Shown piece after piece: positions 26,629 through 34,638 of a stretch of DNA of 64,000 nucleotides (positions are counted from its first letter, which is position 1; the number at the start of each line of letters is the position of its first letter). Source of the DNA: Bradyrhizobium cenepequi. Its GTDB lineage: Bacteria > Pseudomonadota > Alphaproteobacteria > Rhizobiales > Xanthobacteraceae. The position numbers were made by a program, and so were the translations under genes. The DNA is taken from the NCBI RefSeq assembly GCF_020329485.1, contig NZ_JAGKJI010000018.1:62001-126000 (forward strand). The letters are read 5' to 3'. Under the pieces are notes generated by a model. The model had not been told where the DNA came from. It saw nothing but the letters and a program-made list of their open reading frames with translations, and ran no database searches.

Positions 26629-27171
26629 GTGACTGTGATTGGCTACGCCAGGGTGAGCACGACGGACCAGAACCTGGAAGTGCAAGAGGCCGCACTTCGG
26701 GCTGCAGGATGCGACCTGATTCGATCGGAGAAGCGCAGCGGCACGTCGACAACAGGCCGGGACGAACTGCGGACGATCCTCGATTTCCTGCGAGCCGGTG
26801 ACGTCCTGATGGTCACTCGGATCGACCGGCTCGCGAGGAGTATCGGCGATCTCCAGGACATCGTTCGCACGGTGAAGGCGCGCGGTGCGTCGCTGAAAGC
26901 TACAGAGCAGCCGATCGACACCAGCACCGCGGCAGGCAAAGCTTTCCTCGACATGCTCGGCGTCTTCGCGGAGTTCGAGACCAACCTGCGGAAGGAGCGG
27001 CAGCTTGAGGGAATTGCCGATGCCAAGGCTCGCGGCGTGTACAAGGGGCGAAAGGCGTCGATGGACGTTGCGAAGATCAAGGAGCTGAAGGCCAGCGGCA
27101 TGGGACCAACCACCATCGCCAAGACACTCAAGATCGGACGAGCTTCGGTCTATCGCGCACTGGAGGACTGA
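26629..27171 (+). CDS. Serine recombinase (resolvase/invertase family)
   Basis: A 180-residue small serine recombinase. The catalytic domain has the nucleophile S10 and R8 in VIGYARVSTTDQNL, the DVLMVTRIDRLARS motif with conserved arginines, and the E-helix FLDMLGVFAEFETNLRKERQ. The C-terminal 40 residues form the DNA-binding helix-turn-helix (GMGPTTIAKTLKIGRASVYR). The length is typical of Tn3-type resolvases or invertases. The GTG start has AAGGGGAG just upstream. It may act on the inverted repeat before it. No transposase is adjacent. Confidence 0.95.
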   Translation: MTVIGYARVSTTDQNLEVQEAALRAAGCDLIRSEKRSGTSTTGRDELRTILDFLRAGDVLMVTRIDRLARSIGDLQDIVRTVKARGASLKATEQPIDTSTAAGKAFLDMLGVFAEFETNLRKERQLEGIADAKARGVYKGRKASMDVAKIKELKASGMGPTTIAKTLKIGRASVYRALED

Positions 27172-27513
27172 CAACCTTGTGGAGCGATGAAGCTGCTGTT
27201 CGTCGGGATGGCTCGCCATGGTGAAGATTTTCGTGGAAGAAGCTGAGAACAAAGAGCGAGCGACGTTCCTCCTCCGTTCGACCAAGCCGCCCCGCGCTTC
27301 GCAGGCTCCGCGGCGGTCTGAAGCAATAGCCACAGTCACTCAGTAAGTTGGAAACGAGCTGAGAACACCTGGTTGTTCGCAACACGAGCAACCGACGCTG
27401 GGCGCCGTGGGGAAAAGCGGGACCGCGCAGCCGATGTTCGGGCCCGGCGTGGACTCCGAGACTCCAAGGCCTCACCATTCGCGGGACCATTTTTTTATTG
27501 AACAGGCCCCGCC
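27172..27513. other. Gene-free interval before the Rep-like module
   Basis: No protein-coding frame that I trust. An imperfect hairpin GGTTGTTCG (27371-27379) / CGAGCAACC (27385-27393) lies here. Since an HUH Rep-like gene follows, this interval could hold a replication or nicking origin, but the sequence alone does not show it. Confidence 0.3.
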
Positions 27514-27747
27514 GTGCGAGAGACGACCCCACAGTACGATTTCGTAAAAGACGAATTTCGACCCAACGCACCCGGTCGAGTTCTGACGCCAAACACTAAC
27601 CTCAAAGTTCAAGACCGCAAACGAGCAGGTTCCCAAGAAGGAACAACGTTCCGCGCCCTGTTCCAGCGCAGTTTTCGCGAACTCCAGGACATTCAGCGCC
27701 AACTCCGGGCTGATGGCCTGTCATATACAGTCGTGGAGACGCAGTGA
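27514..27747 (+). CDS. Small hypothetical protein upstream of the Rep-like gene
   Basis: A 77-residue frame with a GTG start. It is not recognised. The C-terminal half, TTFRALFQRSFRELQDIQRQ, is likely helical, and the N-terminal half is polar. Its stop overlaps the start of the Rep-like gene (TGATG), which argues that it is translated and belongs to the same transcript. Confidence 0.45.
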   Translation: MRETTPQYDFVKDEFRPNAPGRVLTPNTNLKVQDRKRAGSQEGTTFRALFQRSFRELQDIQRQLRADGLSYTVVETQ

Positions 27748-28574
27748 TGCCGGTGGAAGAATCCTCGGCGTTGTTCACGGACTCTGTGCAGACCAGAGAG
27801 GAGGCGTTCGAGAACTGGACCACGAAGCGCCGCATCGGCAAGCGGAAGGTGTCCCGTAGCATCCCGGGAAGGGGTGTCCGCGAGCTTGAAGCTGCTTGGC
27901 GTTTTGCCAAGAGCATCGGGCAGCCGATGAACCGGTTCGTCACGATCAGGCCATCCGACATCGACGACCACACACCGGTCGAGCGGATCGAGATTTGGCA
28001 GCACTGGAGGAACCGACTGGCCCAATTTGCGAGGGACAACCGGTTTCCGTTCACCAGCGTCTGGACAAGAGAGTCGGAGCCTGACACCGGCCGGAAAGAA
28101 CATCTGCATCTGCTCATGCACGTCCCCCGGAAACGGCTGGCGCAATTCGACGAGTTGATGACGGCGTGGGCCGGCGGAACGGAGCAGATCCTGAACGAGC
28201 CGGCCGACTATGGAACGAAGGTGACGGACACCGGCCGGTACAAGAACGTGTTCAACTACATGACCAAGAACAGCCCCCAGGCCGCCTACAAGCGGAAGCG
28301 GTACTTCCGCAGCGGTGGTCCAATTTTGGGGAAAAGGTTCGGCACGACCTCAAACATCGCCAGCAAAGCCCGCGCCGTGGCGGAAGTTCGCGGTGGTCTC
28401 AGGCGTGATCTGGGCCTGGAGACCGTGCGTCCAGGGACAACTTACCCATCCCATAAAAGGGGATTTTCGATTTTCGATGCAATCGTCTCAGAAAGGCCGG
28501 TCGTTACGCGCGAACTGGCCTCAGAAAAAATCGCGGCAAATTCGAATAACTCGAGCAAGAGTGAAGCCGCATGA
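27747..28574 (+). CDS. HUH-endonuclease/Rep-like replication protein
   Basis: About 275 residues. It carries the three features of HUH nickases: a first strand with RFVTIRP, the HUH metal motif in KEHLHLLMHVP (alternating hydrophobic residues and histidines), and the downstream FNYMTKN with the YxxK tyrosine-lysine pair. Such enzymes nick single-stranded DNA for rolling-circle replication or transfer. The protein then ends with GGPILGKRFGTTSNIAS and a variable tail. It should act on an origin in the element, perhaps just upstream. The ATG at 27747 has GGAG 8 nt before it; a GTG one codon earlier is possible. It overlaps the HTH gene by 4 nt. Confidence 0.72.
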   Translation: MPVEESSALFTDSVQTREEAFENWTTKRRIGKRKVSRSIPGRGVRELEAAWRFAKSIGQPMNRFVTIRPSDIDDHTPVERIEIWQHWRNRLAQFARDNRFPFTSVWTRESEPDTGRKEHLHLLMHVPRKRLAQFDELMTAWAGGTEQILNEPADYGTKVTDTGRYKNVFNYMTKNSPQAAYKRKRYFRSGGPILGKRFGTTSNIASKARAVAEVRGGLRRDLGLETVRPGTTYPSHKRGFSIFDAIVSERPVVTRELASEKIAANSNNSSKSEAA

Positions 28575-29008
28575 GCCTCCCCGCGTCGCTGGAACTACTG
28601 CCGATCGTTCAGGGCAACGATCTCGCCCGCATCGTGACCGAATGGCCGGACGACCATGACGGCCGCCAGCCGAAGCAACAGCTGCCGAAAAAACGGATGG
28701 CGGCCAACGATAACCAGAAGCTCGGTGAAGTCTACACGTTCGCCGAGGCCGCAGCGAAGCTCAGGGTAAGTCCCAGAGCGCTCCACGGCATCATACGAAA
28801 GTTTCCGCACTACGCGAAGAATGGCCGGGTGTACCTGTTCTCCGACTCTGACATTCTCGCCATCTGGGAATCTATGAGATGCGCCTCTACCTCTACCAGC
28901 GAACTCCGGGTTCGAACTTCTACATCCGCGGCACGGACGCCGAAAGTAACAAGATCTTCGAATCTACAAAAACTGTTCACCGGCCGACCGCGGAAGCGAA
29001 GCGCATAA
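28571..29008 (+). CDS. HTH protein next to the integrase (possible excisionase)
   Basis: A 145-residue protein. Residues about 50-100 form a MerR/AlpA-like helix-turn-helix, VYTFAEAAAKLRVSPRALHG then VYLFSDSDILAIWESM, as in excisionase-type (HTH-17) proteins. It begins in the Rep-like stop (ATGA) and its last 43 codons overlap the integrase start, an unusually long overlap of 130 nt. The overlapped tail is Ser/Thr/Arg-rich and may have little function. It probably controls excision or transcription of the module. Confidence 0.7.
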   Translation: MSLPASLELLPIVQGNDLARIVTEWPDDHDGRQPKQQLPKKRMAANDNQKLGEVYTFAEAAAKLRVSPRALHGIIRKFPHYAKNGRVYLFSDSDILAIWESMRCASTSTSELRVRTSTSAARTPKVTRSSNLQKLFTGRPRKRSA

Positions 29009-30036
29009 CACGCGAGCAGGAGCTGCTGCAGGAGTCGGTCCACGGCAAGAAGGCGGTGGTGACGTTCGACCAGGCTGCGGCGTCCTACCTCAAGAATGGC
29101 GGTGATCCCCGCTTCCTCGGTAAGTTCGACGAGGAGACCGGCACATTCGACGGTCTCACCGGGAAGCTCTCCGGGATGAAGCTGCGGACGATTACGCAAT
29201 CCAAGCTCGACGAGGTCGCGGCCGAGCTGCTGCCGAACGTCCAGCCGGAGACCCGCAACCGTCAGGTCTACACCCCCTTCGTGGCGGTATGGAATCACGC
29301 GGTCGGCAACGAATGGGCGGACTTCCGGAAGTGGCGCCGGCCGAAGAAGCCGAAGGGCACCCGAACGTTCGAGACCAGGAAGAAGCGGGTCGGCAGCTTC
29401 CCAACCACCTATGACCGGGCCGCGAAGTTCGTGACAGCCATGTCGCCGGCGAACGCCATCGTCATGACCATCCTCTTCTACACGGGCATGCGGCCGATTG
29501 AGTTGTTCCTGATGGATAGCGTCCAGGTCCAGGTCCCGAAGCGCTGGATAGTCCTGCCGTCGTCCAAAACCGGCGACCCCCGCGGCGTCCCCATGCACGA
29601 TTTCCTGGTCCCGCTGCTCTCTGCGCTGGTCAAGCGCAAGGATGGCCCCAGGCTCGTCAGGACGTGGGAGGGAGAGCCCTGGACGGTCGTGGAGGGCAAT
29701 GGCGGCCAGATGAAGAAGGGCATCGCCAACGCCCGCAGCCGCACCGGCATCCGCGATATCGCGCCCTACACCGCCCGGCACACGGTCTCGACCCAGCTGG
29801 TGGTCAACGGCGTTCACGAGTACATCAAGGACCAGATTCTGGGGCACGTCGTCGACGACACCAGCCACGACTACGTCGACATCCCGAAGGCCAAGCTGAT
29901 CGAGTCCATCAACACCCTACCGACTTTCCCAGAGTGGGCCGCCATGCCCTGGATGACCGACCCGCTCGGCTGGGAGCACAAGCGAGTGCTGCCACTGATC
30001 GCCGAGAAGAAGGCCAAACTGCTCAAATTGGCCTAG
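28879..30036 (+). CDS. Tyrosine site-specific integrase
   Basis: A 385-residue phage-type integrase that should catalyse crossover between the tRNA-Val site and the element. The catalytic residues are seen in order: R205 in FYTGMRPIELF, K230 in PSSKTGD, R300 in YTARHTVST (with Y297 where most members have His), H323 in ILGHVVDD and nucleophile Y332 in SHDYVDI. The N-terminal arm-binding and core-binding parts are complete. It ends 84 bp from attR, as is usual for such elements. Confidence 0.95.
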   Translation: MRLYLYQRTPGSNFYIRGTDAESNKIFESTKTVHRPTAEAKRITREQELLQESVHGKKAVVTFDQAAASYLKNGGDPRFLGKFDEETGTFDGLTGKLSGMKLRTITQSKLDEVAAELLPNVQPETRNRQVYTPFVAVWNHAVGNEWADFRKWRRPKKPKGTRTFETRKKRVGSFPTTYDRAAKFVTAMSPANAIVMTILFYTGMRPIELFLMDSVQVQVPKRWIVLPSSKTGDPRGVPMHDFLVPLLSALVKRKDGPRLVRTWEGEPWTVVEGNGGQMKKGIANARSRTGIRDIAPYTARHTVSTQLVVNGVHEYIKDQILGHVVDDTSHDYVDIPKAKLIESINTLPTFPEWAAMPWMTDPLGWEHKRVLPLIAEKKAKLLKLA

Positions 30037-30042
30037 AGTGAA

Positions 30043-30060
30043 GTGTGCAAAATGTGTGCA
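30043..30060. repeat. Right-end GTGTGCA repeats (candidate integrase arm sites)
   Basis: GTGTGCA at 30043-30049 and 30054-30060, including the 16-mer GTGCAAAATGTGTGCA (30045-30060) that matches 20715-20730. They lie between the integrase stop and attR. Confidence 0.5.
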
Positions 30061-30120
30061 GCAATGTCGCGAAGATCAGAAAACGCCTTGTTTGATAGGC
30101 GCAGCAGCTACGGCCCCCCG

Positions 30121-30167
30121 CCTTCACACGGGAGAGGTCCAAGGTTCGATCCCTTGTGCGTCCACCA
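30121..30167. other. attR: distal attachment site
   Basis: A perfect 47-bp copy of the tRNA-Val 3' end, including CCA. It lacks the 5' half of the tRNA, so it is not a second tRNA gene. It marks the right end of the element. Confidence 0.92.
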
Positions 30168-30252
30168 TCACCCTAAGCCCGCAACTGTCGCAGAGAAGCT
30201 CTCTCCGATGTGGGGCCTTCACACCCAGCCGATCGTACTAACGTGGCCCTTC

Positions 30253-30393
30253 TCAAATCCCGAGCATCCAGATCGCAACGATCGCTGCAATCGTCGCCAG
30301 GGCGCTGATGGTCCAGCCAGCGGCGTATAGGGTGTTGTTGTGTCCGGTGCCGAGCATCGCGTCCGCCTGATCGGTGGTCGATCGCCAGCGCAT
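30253..30393 (-). CDS. Small membrane protein
   Basis: A 46-residue frame with one hydrophobic helix at its C-terminus (AAGWTISALATIAAIVAIWM) after a polar N-terminus containing TGHNNT. GAGGAG stands 7 nt before the ATG at 30393. An ATG at 30399 would leave no spacer. The function is unknown. The bases from 30394 to 30726 hold nothing else I can support. Confidence 0.5.
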   Translation of the reverse strand: MRWRSTTDQADAMLGTGHNNTLYAAGWTISALATIAAIVAIWMLGI

Positions 30394-30726
30394 GGCCATC
30401 TCCTCAAGCCTGCCCGAAGCCAGAACGCCCGGCACGCGTCGTGGGTTCCAGTCTCACGCGTACAGTGATAGTCCCCTGCACATCGGCCAAGACATGCGGT
30501 GAGCGGCTCGTCGATGGTCAGCTTCCGCGTCAGCCTGCGCCCGTGAACCATGAGGCGGGGCCGCGGGATTCGACTCTCGCGTACGAAGAGATTCATGAAA
30601 GTGGTCGCGGCGGTCGCGGACACGGCGCAGGAGTTCACGCGCCGCTCACGGATAGCTGATCTCGGCAACGGAACTAGAAGCATCGCGGTTCCGTTGCAGG
30701 CGGGGCGAATTTGGGAGAACCATCCG

Positions 30727-30942
30727 ATGCGCAAACTGATTATCGCCGCCACCGCACTGGCCTTCATTTCGTCGCCCGCTTTCGCGCAGACCACCGACAA
30801 GGCCGGCGGCACCACGGGCGCGGCCGCGCAGAGCGACACCGCGAACCAAGACAACGCGTCGAAAATGGCGCCGAAGAAGAGCTCGAAGAAGGTAGCCAAG
30901 AAGTCGTCCAAGAAGTCCGGCGAGACCACGACGCATCAATAA
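30727..30942 (+). CDS. Small secreted lysine-rich protein
   Basis: A 71-residue protein with a clear signal peptide (MRKLIIAATALAFISSPAFA) and a mature part of about 50 residues. The mature part is polar and ends with lysine/serine repeats (APKKSSKKVAKKSSKKSGE). The function is unknown; the basic repeats suggest binding to an acidic surface or polymer. A terminator follows within 21 nt, so it forms its own unit. A longer frame upstream is not supported, because the signal peptide fixes this start. Confidence 0.7.
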   Translation: MRKLIIAATALAFISSPAFAQTTDKAGGTTGAAAQSDTANQDNASKMAPKKSSKKVAKKSSKKSGETTTHQ

Positions 30943-30962
30943 GACAGGATTTGTGGGGACAA

Positions 30963-30987
30963 CAAAGGCCGCCCTTAGGGCGGCCTT
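30963..30987 (+). terminator. Rho-independent terminator
   Basis: An 11-bp stem AAAGGCCGCCC (30963-30973) / GGGCGGCCTTT (30977-30987) with a TTA loop, just after the secreted lysine-rich protein. Confidence 0.8.
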
Positions 30988-31126
30988 TCACATGTCCCGG
31001 GTACCGTGGCTCACCGTCCTTCCTGTCCAGGATTTCCACTGGATTTGCAGGCCACTGCATTCACCGGGAGGAACATTTCCCTTGGTGTCGAATTACCGGC
31101 TGAGGACCTGCGGGCATGGACGTGTG

Positions 31127-32173
31127 ATGTTGAACCTCTTTGACGATTCAGACGAAGCAGAGATCGAAAAGATCCTGGCCCATCACGCCGCCATCAGCGC
31201 CGCCTCGAACGGGACCGGCTCCCACGAGAAGCAGTTTCGCGATGTGCTGCAGGCGTTGCCCGCCGCGATCTACACAACGGATGCAGACGGTCGCATCACC
31301 TTCTTCAATGAGGCCTGCGTCGATTTTGCCGGGCATGCGCCGAAGATCGGCGACATGTGGTGCGTGAGCTGGAAGCTGTTCCGCCCGGACGGCACGCCGC
31401 TCCCGCAAGAGGATAGCCCGATGGCGATTGCGCTTCGAGAAAACCGCCCGGTGCGCAACATGGAAGCGATCGCCGAACGGCCCGACGGCTCGCGCATCTG
31501 CTTCATGCCTTACCCCACACCGTTGCGCGACCCTGCCGGCCGGCTGATCGGCGCCGTCAACATGCTGATCGATATCACCATGCGCAAGCAGGCCGAGGAG
31601 CGCATGATGCGGCTCGCCTGGGAGGTCGATCATCGCGCGAACAATCTGCTCGCGGTGATCCAGGCGATCCTGCGCCTGACCACGGCCGATACCGCAGAGG
31701 AGTTCCAGGCGGCCTTCCAGGGGCGGCTCGGCGCGCTTGCCAATGTGCAGCGGCTGTTCTCGGTCTCGCGCTGGACCGGCGCCAACATCCGGGCGATCAT
31801 CGAACAGGAGCTCAAGCCCTATGCGGAGCGCGACTCGAAGCAGGTCGCGATCAGCGGCCGCGATTTGAGGCTGACCGCTGCGCTGGCGCAGGCGGTCGCG
31901 GTCTCCGTGCATGAGCTCGCCACCAACGCCGCCAAATATGGCTCGCTCTCCAGCCCATCAGGCAGGATCGAGGTGAGCTGGCGGACCGACAACGCCCGGC
32001 TTGCCCTGCACTGGAAGGAGACCGGCGGTCCCAGGGTGGCCGAGCCGGCGCGGACAGGGTTCGGCGTCGGCGCCGTCGATGGCGTGGTCCGCACCTTGAG
32101 CGGCACCATCACCCGGCAGTGGAAGCCGGAAGGGCTGATTTGCGATTTCTGTTTCCCGGATATTGCCGCGTAA
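31127..32173 (+). CDS. PAS-containing HWE-type sensor histidine kinase
   Basis: A 348-residue soluble kinase. A PAS domain spans about residues 33-150 (AAIYTTDADGRITFFNEACV). The phospho-histidine is H169 in WEVDHRANNLLAVIQAIL. The HWE-type ATPase domain has the N-box HELATNAAKYGSLS, LHWKETGGP, and the GFGVGAVDG segment. No membrane helix is seen, so it should sense a cytoplasmic or diffusible cue. HWE kinases are common in rhizobia and relatives and often act in general stress or light responses. No response regulator is adjacent. Confidence 0.9.
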   Translation: MLNLFDDSDEAEIEKILAHHAAISAASNGTGSHEKQFRDVLQALPAAIYTTDADGRITFFNEACVDFAGHAPKIGDMWCVSWKLFRPDGTPLPQEDSPMAIALRENRPVRNMEAIAERPDGSRICFMPYPTPLRDPAGRLIGAVNMLIDITMRKQAEERMMRLAWEVDHRANNLLAVIQAILRLTTADTAEEFQAAFQGRLGALANVQRLFSVSRWTGANIRAIIEQELKPYAERDSKQVAISGRDLRLTAALAQAVAVSVHELATNAAKYGSLSSPSGRIEVSWRTDNARLALHWKETGGPRVAEPARTGFGVGAVDGVVRTLSGTITRQWKPEGLICDFCFPDIAA

Positions 32174-32195
32174 GCCTGCCTCGTCTGCCAGCCCC

Positions 32196-33743
32196 CTACA
32201 TCTGCACTTCGATCAGCCGCGGTCCCGGCTCGGCAATCGCTTCCGCCAGCGCCTTGTTGAACTCGTCGGCGGTGGTGACCGCGCGGCCCGGCACGCCCAT
32301 GCCCTTGGCGAGCGCGACGAAGTCGATAGTCGGCCGGTCGATCTTGAGCATGTCCTGCGCCCGCTTGCCCGGCTCGCCGGCGCCGACGCCGTCGAACTCG
32401 CCGCGCAGGATCTGATAGATGCGATTGGCGAACACGATGGTGACGACGTTCAGGTTCTCGCGCGCCTGCGTCCACAGCGCCTGGATCGTGTACATCGAAG
32501 AGCCGTCGCCGACCATGCAGATCACCTTGCGATCGGGCGCGGCCACTGCGGCGCCGGTCGCGACCGGCGGCGAGAAGCCGATCGAGCCGCCCATGTTCTG
32601 CAGCCAGTCGTGCGGCGCGGCGGCCGCCGTCGGCGGGAAGAAGCCGCGGCCGGTGGTGATGGATTCATCGACCACGATAGCGTTCTCGGGAATCGCGCAC
32701 GCAATCGCCTGCGCAATCGAAGCGTGGGTCAGCGCGCCGGTCGGCTTCGCAAGCTCGACAAGCTTCTGCGGCTTGACGTCCTGCGGCTTGGCCCCGAGTG
32801 CGCCGGCGAGCGCCTCCAGCGCCGCCACTGAATTCTCCCCGCCCGAGGTCATGCGATGCACCTCGCAGCCGGCCGGCTTCAGAAGGCTCGGCTTGTTCGG
32901 ATAGGCGAAGAAGGCAACGGGGTCGTTGGTCTCGACCAGCACGATATTCTTGAAATCCTTGAGAATCGGCAGCGCCTGCTCGATCACATAGGGGATACGG
33001 TCGATCGAGAAGCGGCTCCTGCCGCGCGCCATCTTCGGGTTGTAGGTCTGGCCCATCACCTTGCAGCCGGTCTTGCCCGCGATCTGCTGCGCCAGCGCCA
33101 GCCCGTGCTCGGTCAGCGCGCTGCCGGTCAGCAGCAACAGGTTCTGCGAACCGCCTTCGCGCAGGACTTTGGCCGCCGCTTCCACTGCCTGCGCCGAATA
33201 GTTCGGCCGCTGGCTTTCCAATGGCACCTGCGCGATGCCGTCGGCCTCATTCCAGGCCGTATCGGCCGGCAGGATCAGGGTCGCGATCTGCGGCGGCGTG
33301 CTCTTGGCGGCGGCGATCGCGGCAGCACCGTCGGCGGCGACCGACTTGGCGTCCGGCGAGGTCCTGACCCAGGCCGACATTGGCCGCGCCAGGCCCTCGA
33401 TGTCCGAGGTCAGCGGTGCGTTGTAGCCGATGTGGTAGGTCGCGTGCTGGCCGACGATGTTGACGACGCCGGAATTCGCCTTCTTGGCGTTGTGCAGGTT
33501 GGCAAGGCCATTGGCGAGACCGGGGCCGAGATGCAACAGCGTCGAGGCCGGTGTTTCCTTGATACGGAAATAACCGTCGGCCGCGCCTGTCACCACGCCC
33601 TCGAACAGGCCGAGCACGCAGCGCATGCCCTCGACCCTGTCCAGCGCGGCGACAAAATGCATCTCCGAGGTGCCAGGATTGGTGAAACAGACGTCGACGC
33701 CGCCCGCGACCAATGTCCGCACCAGACTTTCCGCACCATTCAT
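32196..33743 (-). CDS. Thiamine-diphosphate-dependent enzyme, acetolactate-synthase-like
   Basis: A 515-residue ThDP enzyme of the acetolactate synthase/decarboxylase family. The catalytic glutamate is E48 in GLFEGVVTGAADGY. The cofactor-binding motif is VGDGSSMYTIQALWTQAREN, followed at a normal distance by FANRIY. There is no ilvH-type regulatory subunit nearby, and the protein is shorter than biosynthetic IlvB, so it may be a catabolic 2-oxo-acid decarboxylase or carboligase. The ATG at 33743 is at the family start; the longer frame adds an untypical leader. Confidence 0.85.
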   Translation of the reverse strand: MNGAESLVRTLVAGGVDVCFTNPGTSEMHFVAALDRVEGMRCVLGLFEGVVTGAADGYFRIKETPASTLLHLGPGLANGLANLHNAKKANSGVVNIVGQHATYHIGYNAPLTSDIEGLARPMSAWVRTSPDAKSVAADGAAAIAAAKSTPPQIATLILPADTAWNEADGIAQVPLESQRPNYSAQAVEAAAKVLREGGSQNLLLLTGSALTEHGLALAQQIAGKTGCKVMGQTYNPKMARGRSRFSIDRIPYVIEQALPILKDFKNIVLVETNDPVAFFAYPNKPSLLKPAGCEVHRMTSGGENSVAALEALAGALGAKPQDVKPQKLVELAKPTGALTHASIAQAIACAIPENAIVVDESITTGRGFFPPTAAAAPHDWLQNMGGSIGFSPPVATGAAVAAPDRKVICMVGDGSSMYTIQALWTQARENLNVVTIVFANRIYQILRGEFDGVGAGEPGKRAQDMLKIDRPTIDFVALAKGMGVPGRAVTTADEFNKALAEAIAEPGPRLIEVQM

Positions 33744-33986
33744 GTCTCGCTCCCGCACTCTCGTGGTGTTGTGTTGGCCCAGGCACAGCCTCCAAGCCCG
33801 GCCCAGATCAACCATTGTTCACCCGTTTCGTCAAAGGGTTAGGGGAACATTGCTGCCATCGTTTCCGATGTGTTGCCTTTTTTAACCGCCCTGTCCGAAA
33901 ATCTGTTGCTCACGGCGGCGTGGGTTGCGAATTCGAATCACTTATGGCCTCACTTTCGTGAGGTTGGGAATGACGCGAGGAAGGCA

Positions 33987-34559
33987 ATGACACGGGGCTG
34001 GGTTTTGCTGTCGGCGGCGCTCTTGATGCTGGGAGGCGCCGGCCAGGCGCAGGCCCAATTCTTCGACAGCCGCGATATCATGGGCGGTGGCCCGAACTTC
34101 TTCGGCTCCGGTGCGAGCGCGATCCCACGTGCGACCGTGATGTACCCGACCCATTATGCGCCCGGCACCATCGTCATCAATACCGCCGAGCGGCGGCTCT
34201 ATCTGGTGCTGCCCGGCGGCCAGGCGCTGCGCTACGGCATCGGCGTTGGCCGCGACGGCTTCCGCTGGGGCGGAACCCATCGCATCACCGCCAAGAAGGA
34301 ATGGCCGAGCTGGACGCCACCGGCACAGATGCTGCGGCGCCGCCCCGACCTGCCGCGCCACATGGCCGGCGGAATCGAAAATCCGCTCGGTGCCCGCGCG
34401 ATGTATCTCGGCTCGACCCTTTACCGCATCCACGGCTCGAACGAGCCGGAGACGATCGGACAAGCGGTATCGTCGGGCTGCTTCCGCATGACCAACGAGG
34501 ATGTGACCGATCTCTATAGCCGCGTCTCGGTGGGCACAACGGTCGTCGTCAAGAATTAG
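33987..34559 (+). CDS. L,D-transpeptidase (YkuD domain)
   Basis: A 190-residue exported enzyme that cross-links peptidoglycan or attaches proteins to it. The signal peptide (VLLSAALLMLGGAGQAQAQF) is followed by the YkuD domain with YRIHGSNEP and the nucleophile C165 in SSGCFRMTNEDV. Both motifs are complete. Many paralogues with this layout occur in Bradyrhizobium relatives. The ATG at 33987 has GGAAGG just before it. A seven-codon frame (ATG 33970) overlaps the ribosome site and may be chance. Confidence 0.93.
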   Translation: MTRGWVLLSAALLMLGGAGQAQAQFFDSRDIMGGGPNFFGSGASAIPRATVMYPTHYAPGTIVINTAERRLYLVLPGGQALRYGIGVGRDGFRWGGTHRITAKKEWPSWTPPAQMLRRRPDLPRHMAGGIENPLGARAMYLGSTLYRIHGSNEPETIGQAVSSGCFRMTNEDVTDLYSRVSVGTTVVVKN

Positions 34560-34638
34560 GACGGAACCGGCGCTGCTATACGCAGGCGCGTCCCATCCAA
34601 GCTTGCACGCGCAGGGTGATTGCGGCAGCGTCATCGCG

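Larger units (their letters stand above)
20609..30167. mobile_element. Integrative element of about 9.6 kb in tRNA-Val(CAC)
   Basis: Bounded by the 47-bp direct repeats attL and attR. At its right end it carries, in order, an HUH Rep-like gene, an HTH gene and a tyrosine integrase. It also has a serine recombinase, a three-gene operon of unknown function, and a stretch of intact and broken metabolic genes. No conjugation genes are visible, so it would need help to transfer, or it has lost parts. Possible integrase arm repeats lie close to both ends. Confidence 0.9.

Noticed and set aside
30121..30167. A second tRNA-Val gene
   Set aside because: Only the 3' half of the tRNA is present; the sequence before it does not form the acceptor and D arms. 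It is attR.
33970..33990. Seven-codon frame before the L,D-transpeptidase as a leader peptide
   Set aside because: It has no ribosome site of its own and no regulatory codon run; likely chance.
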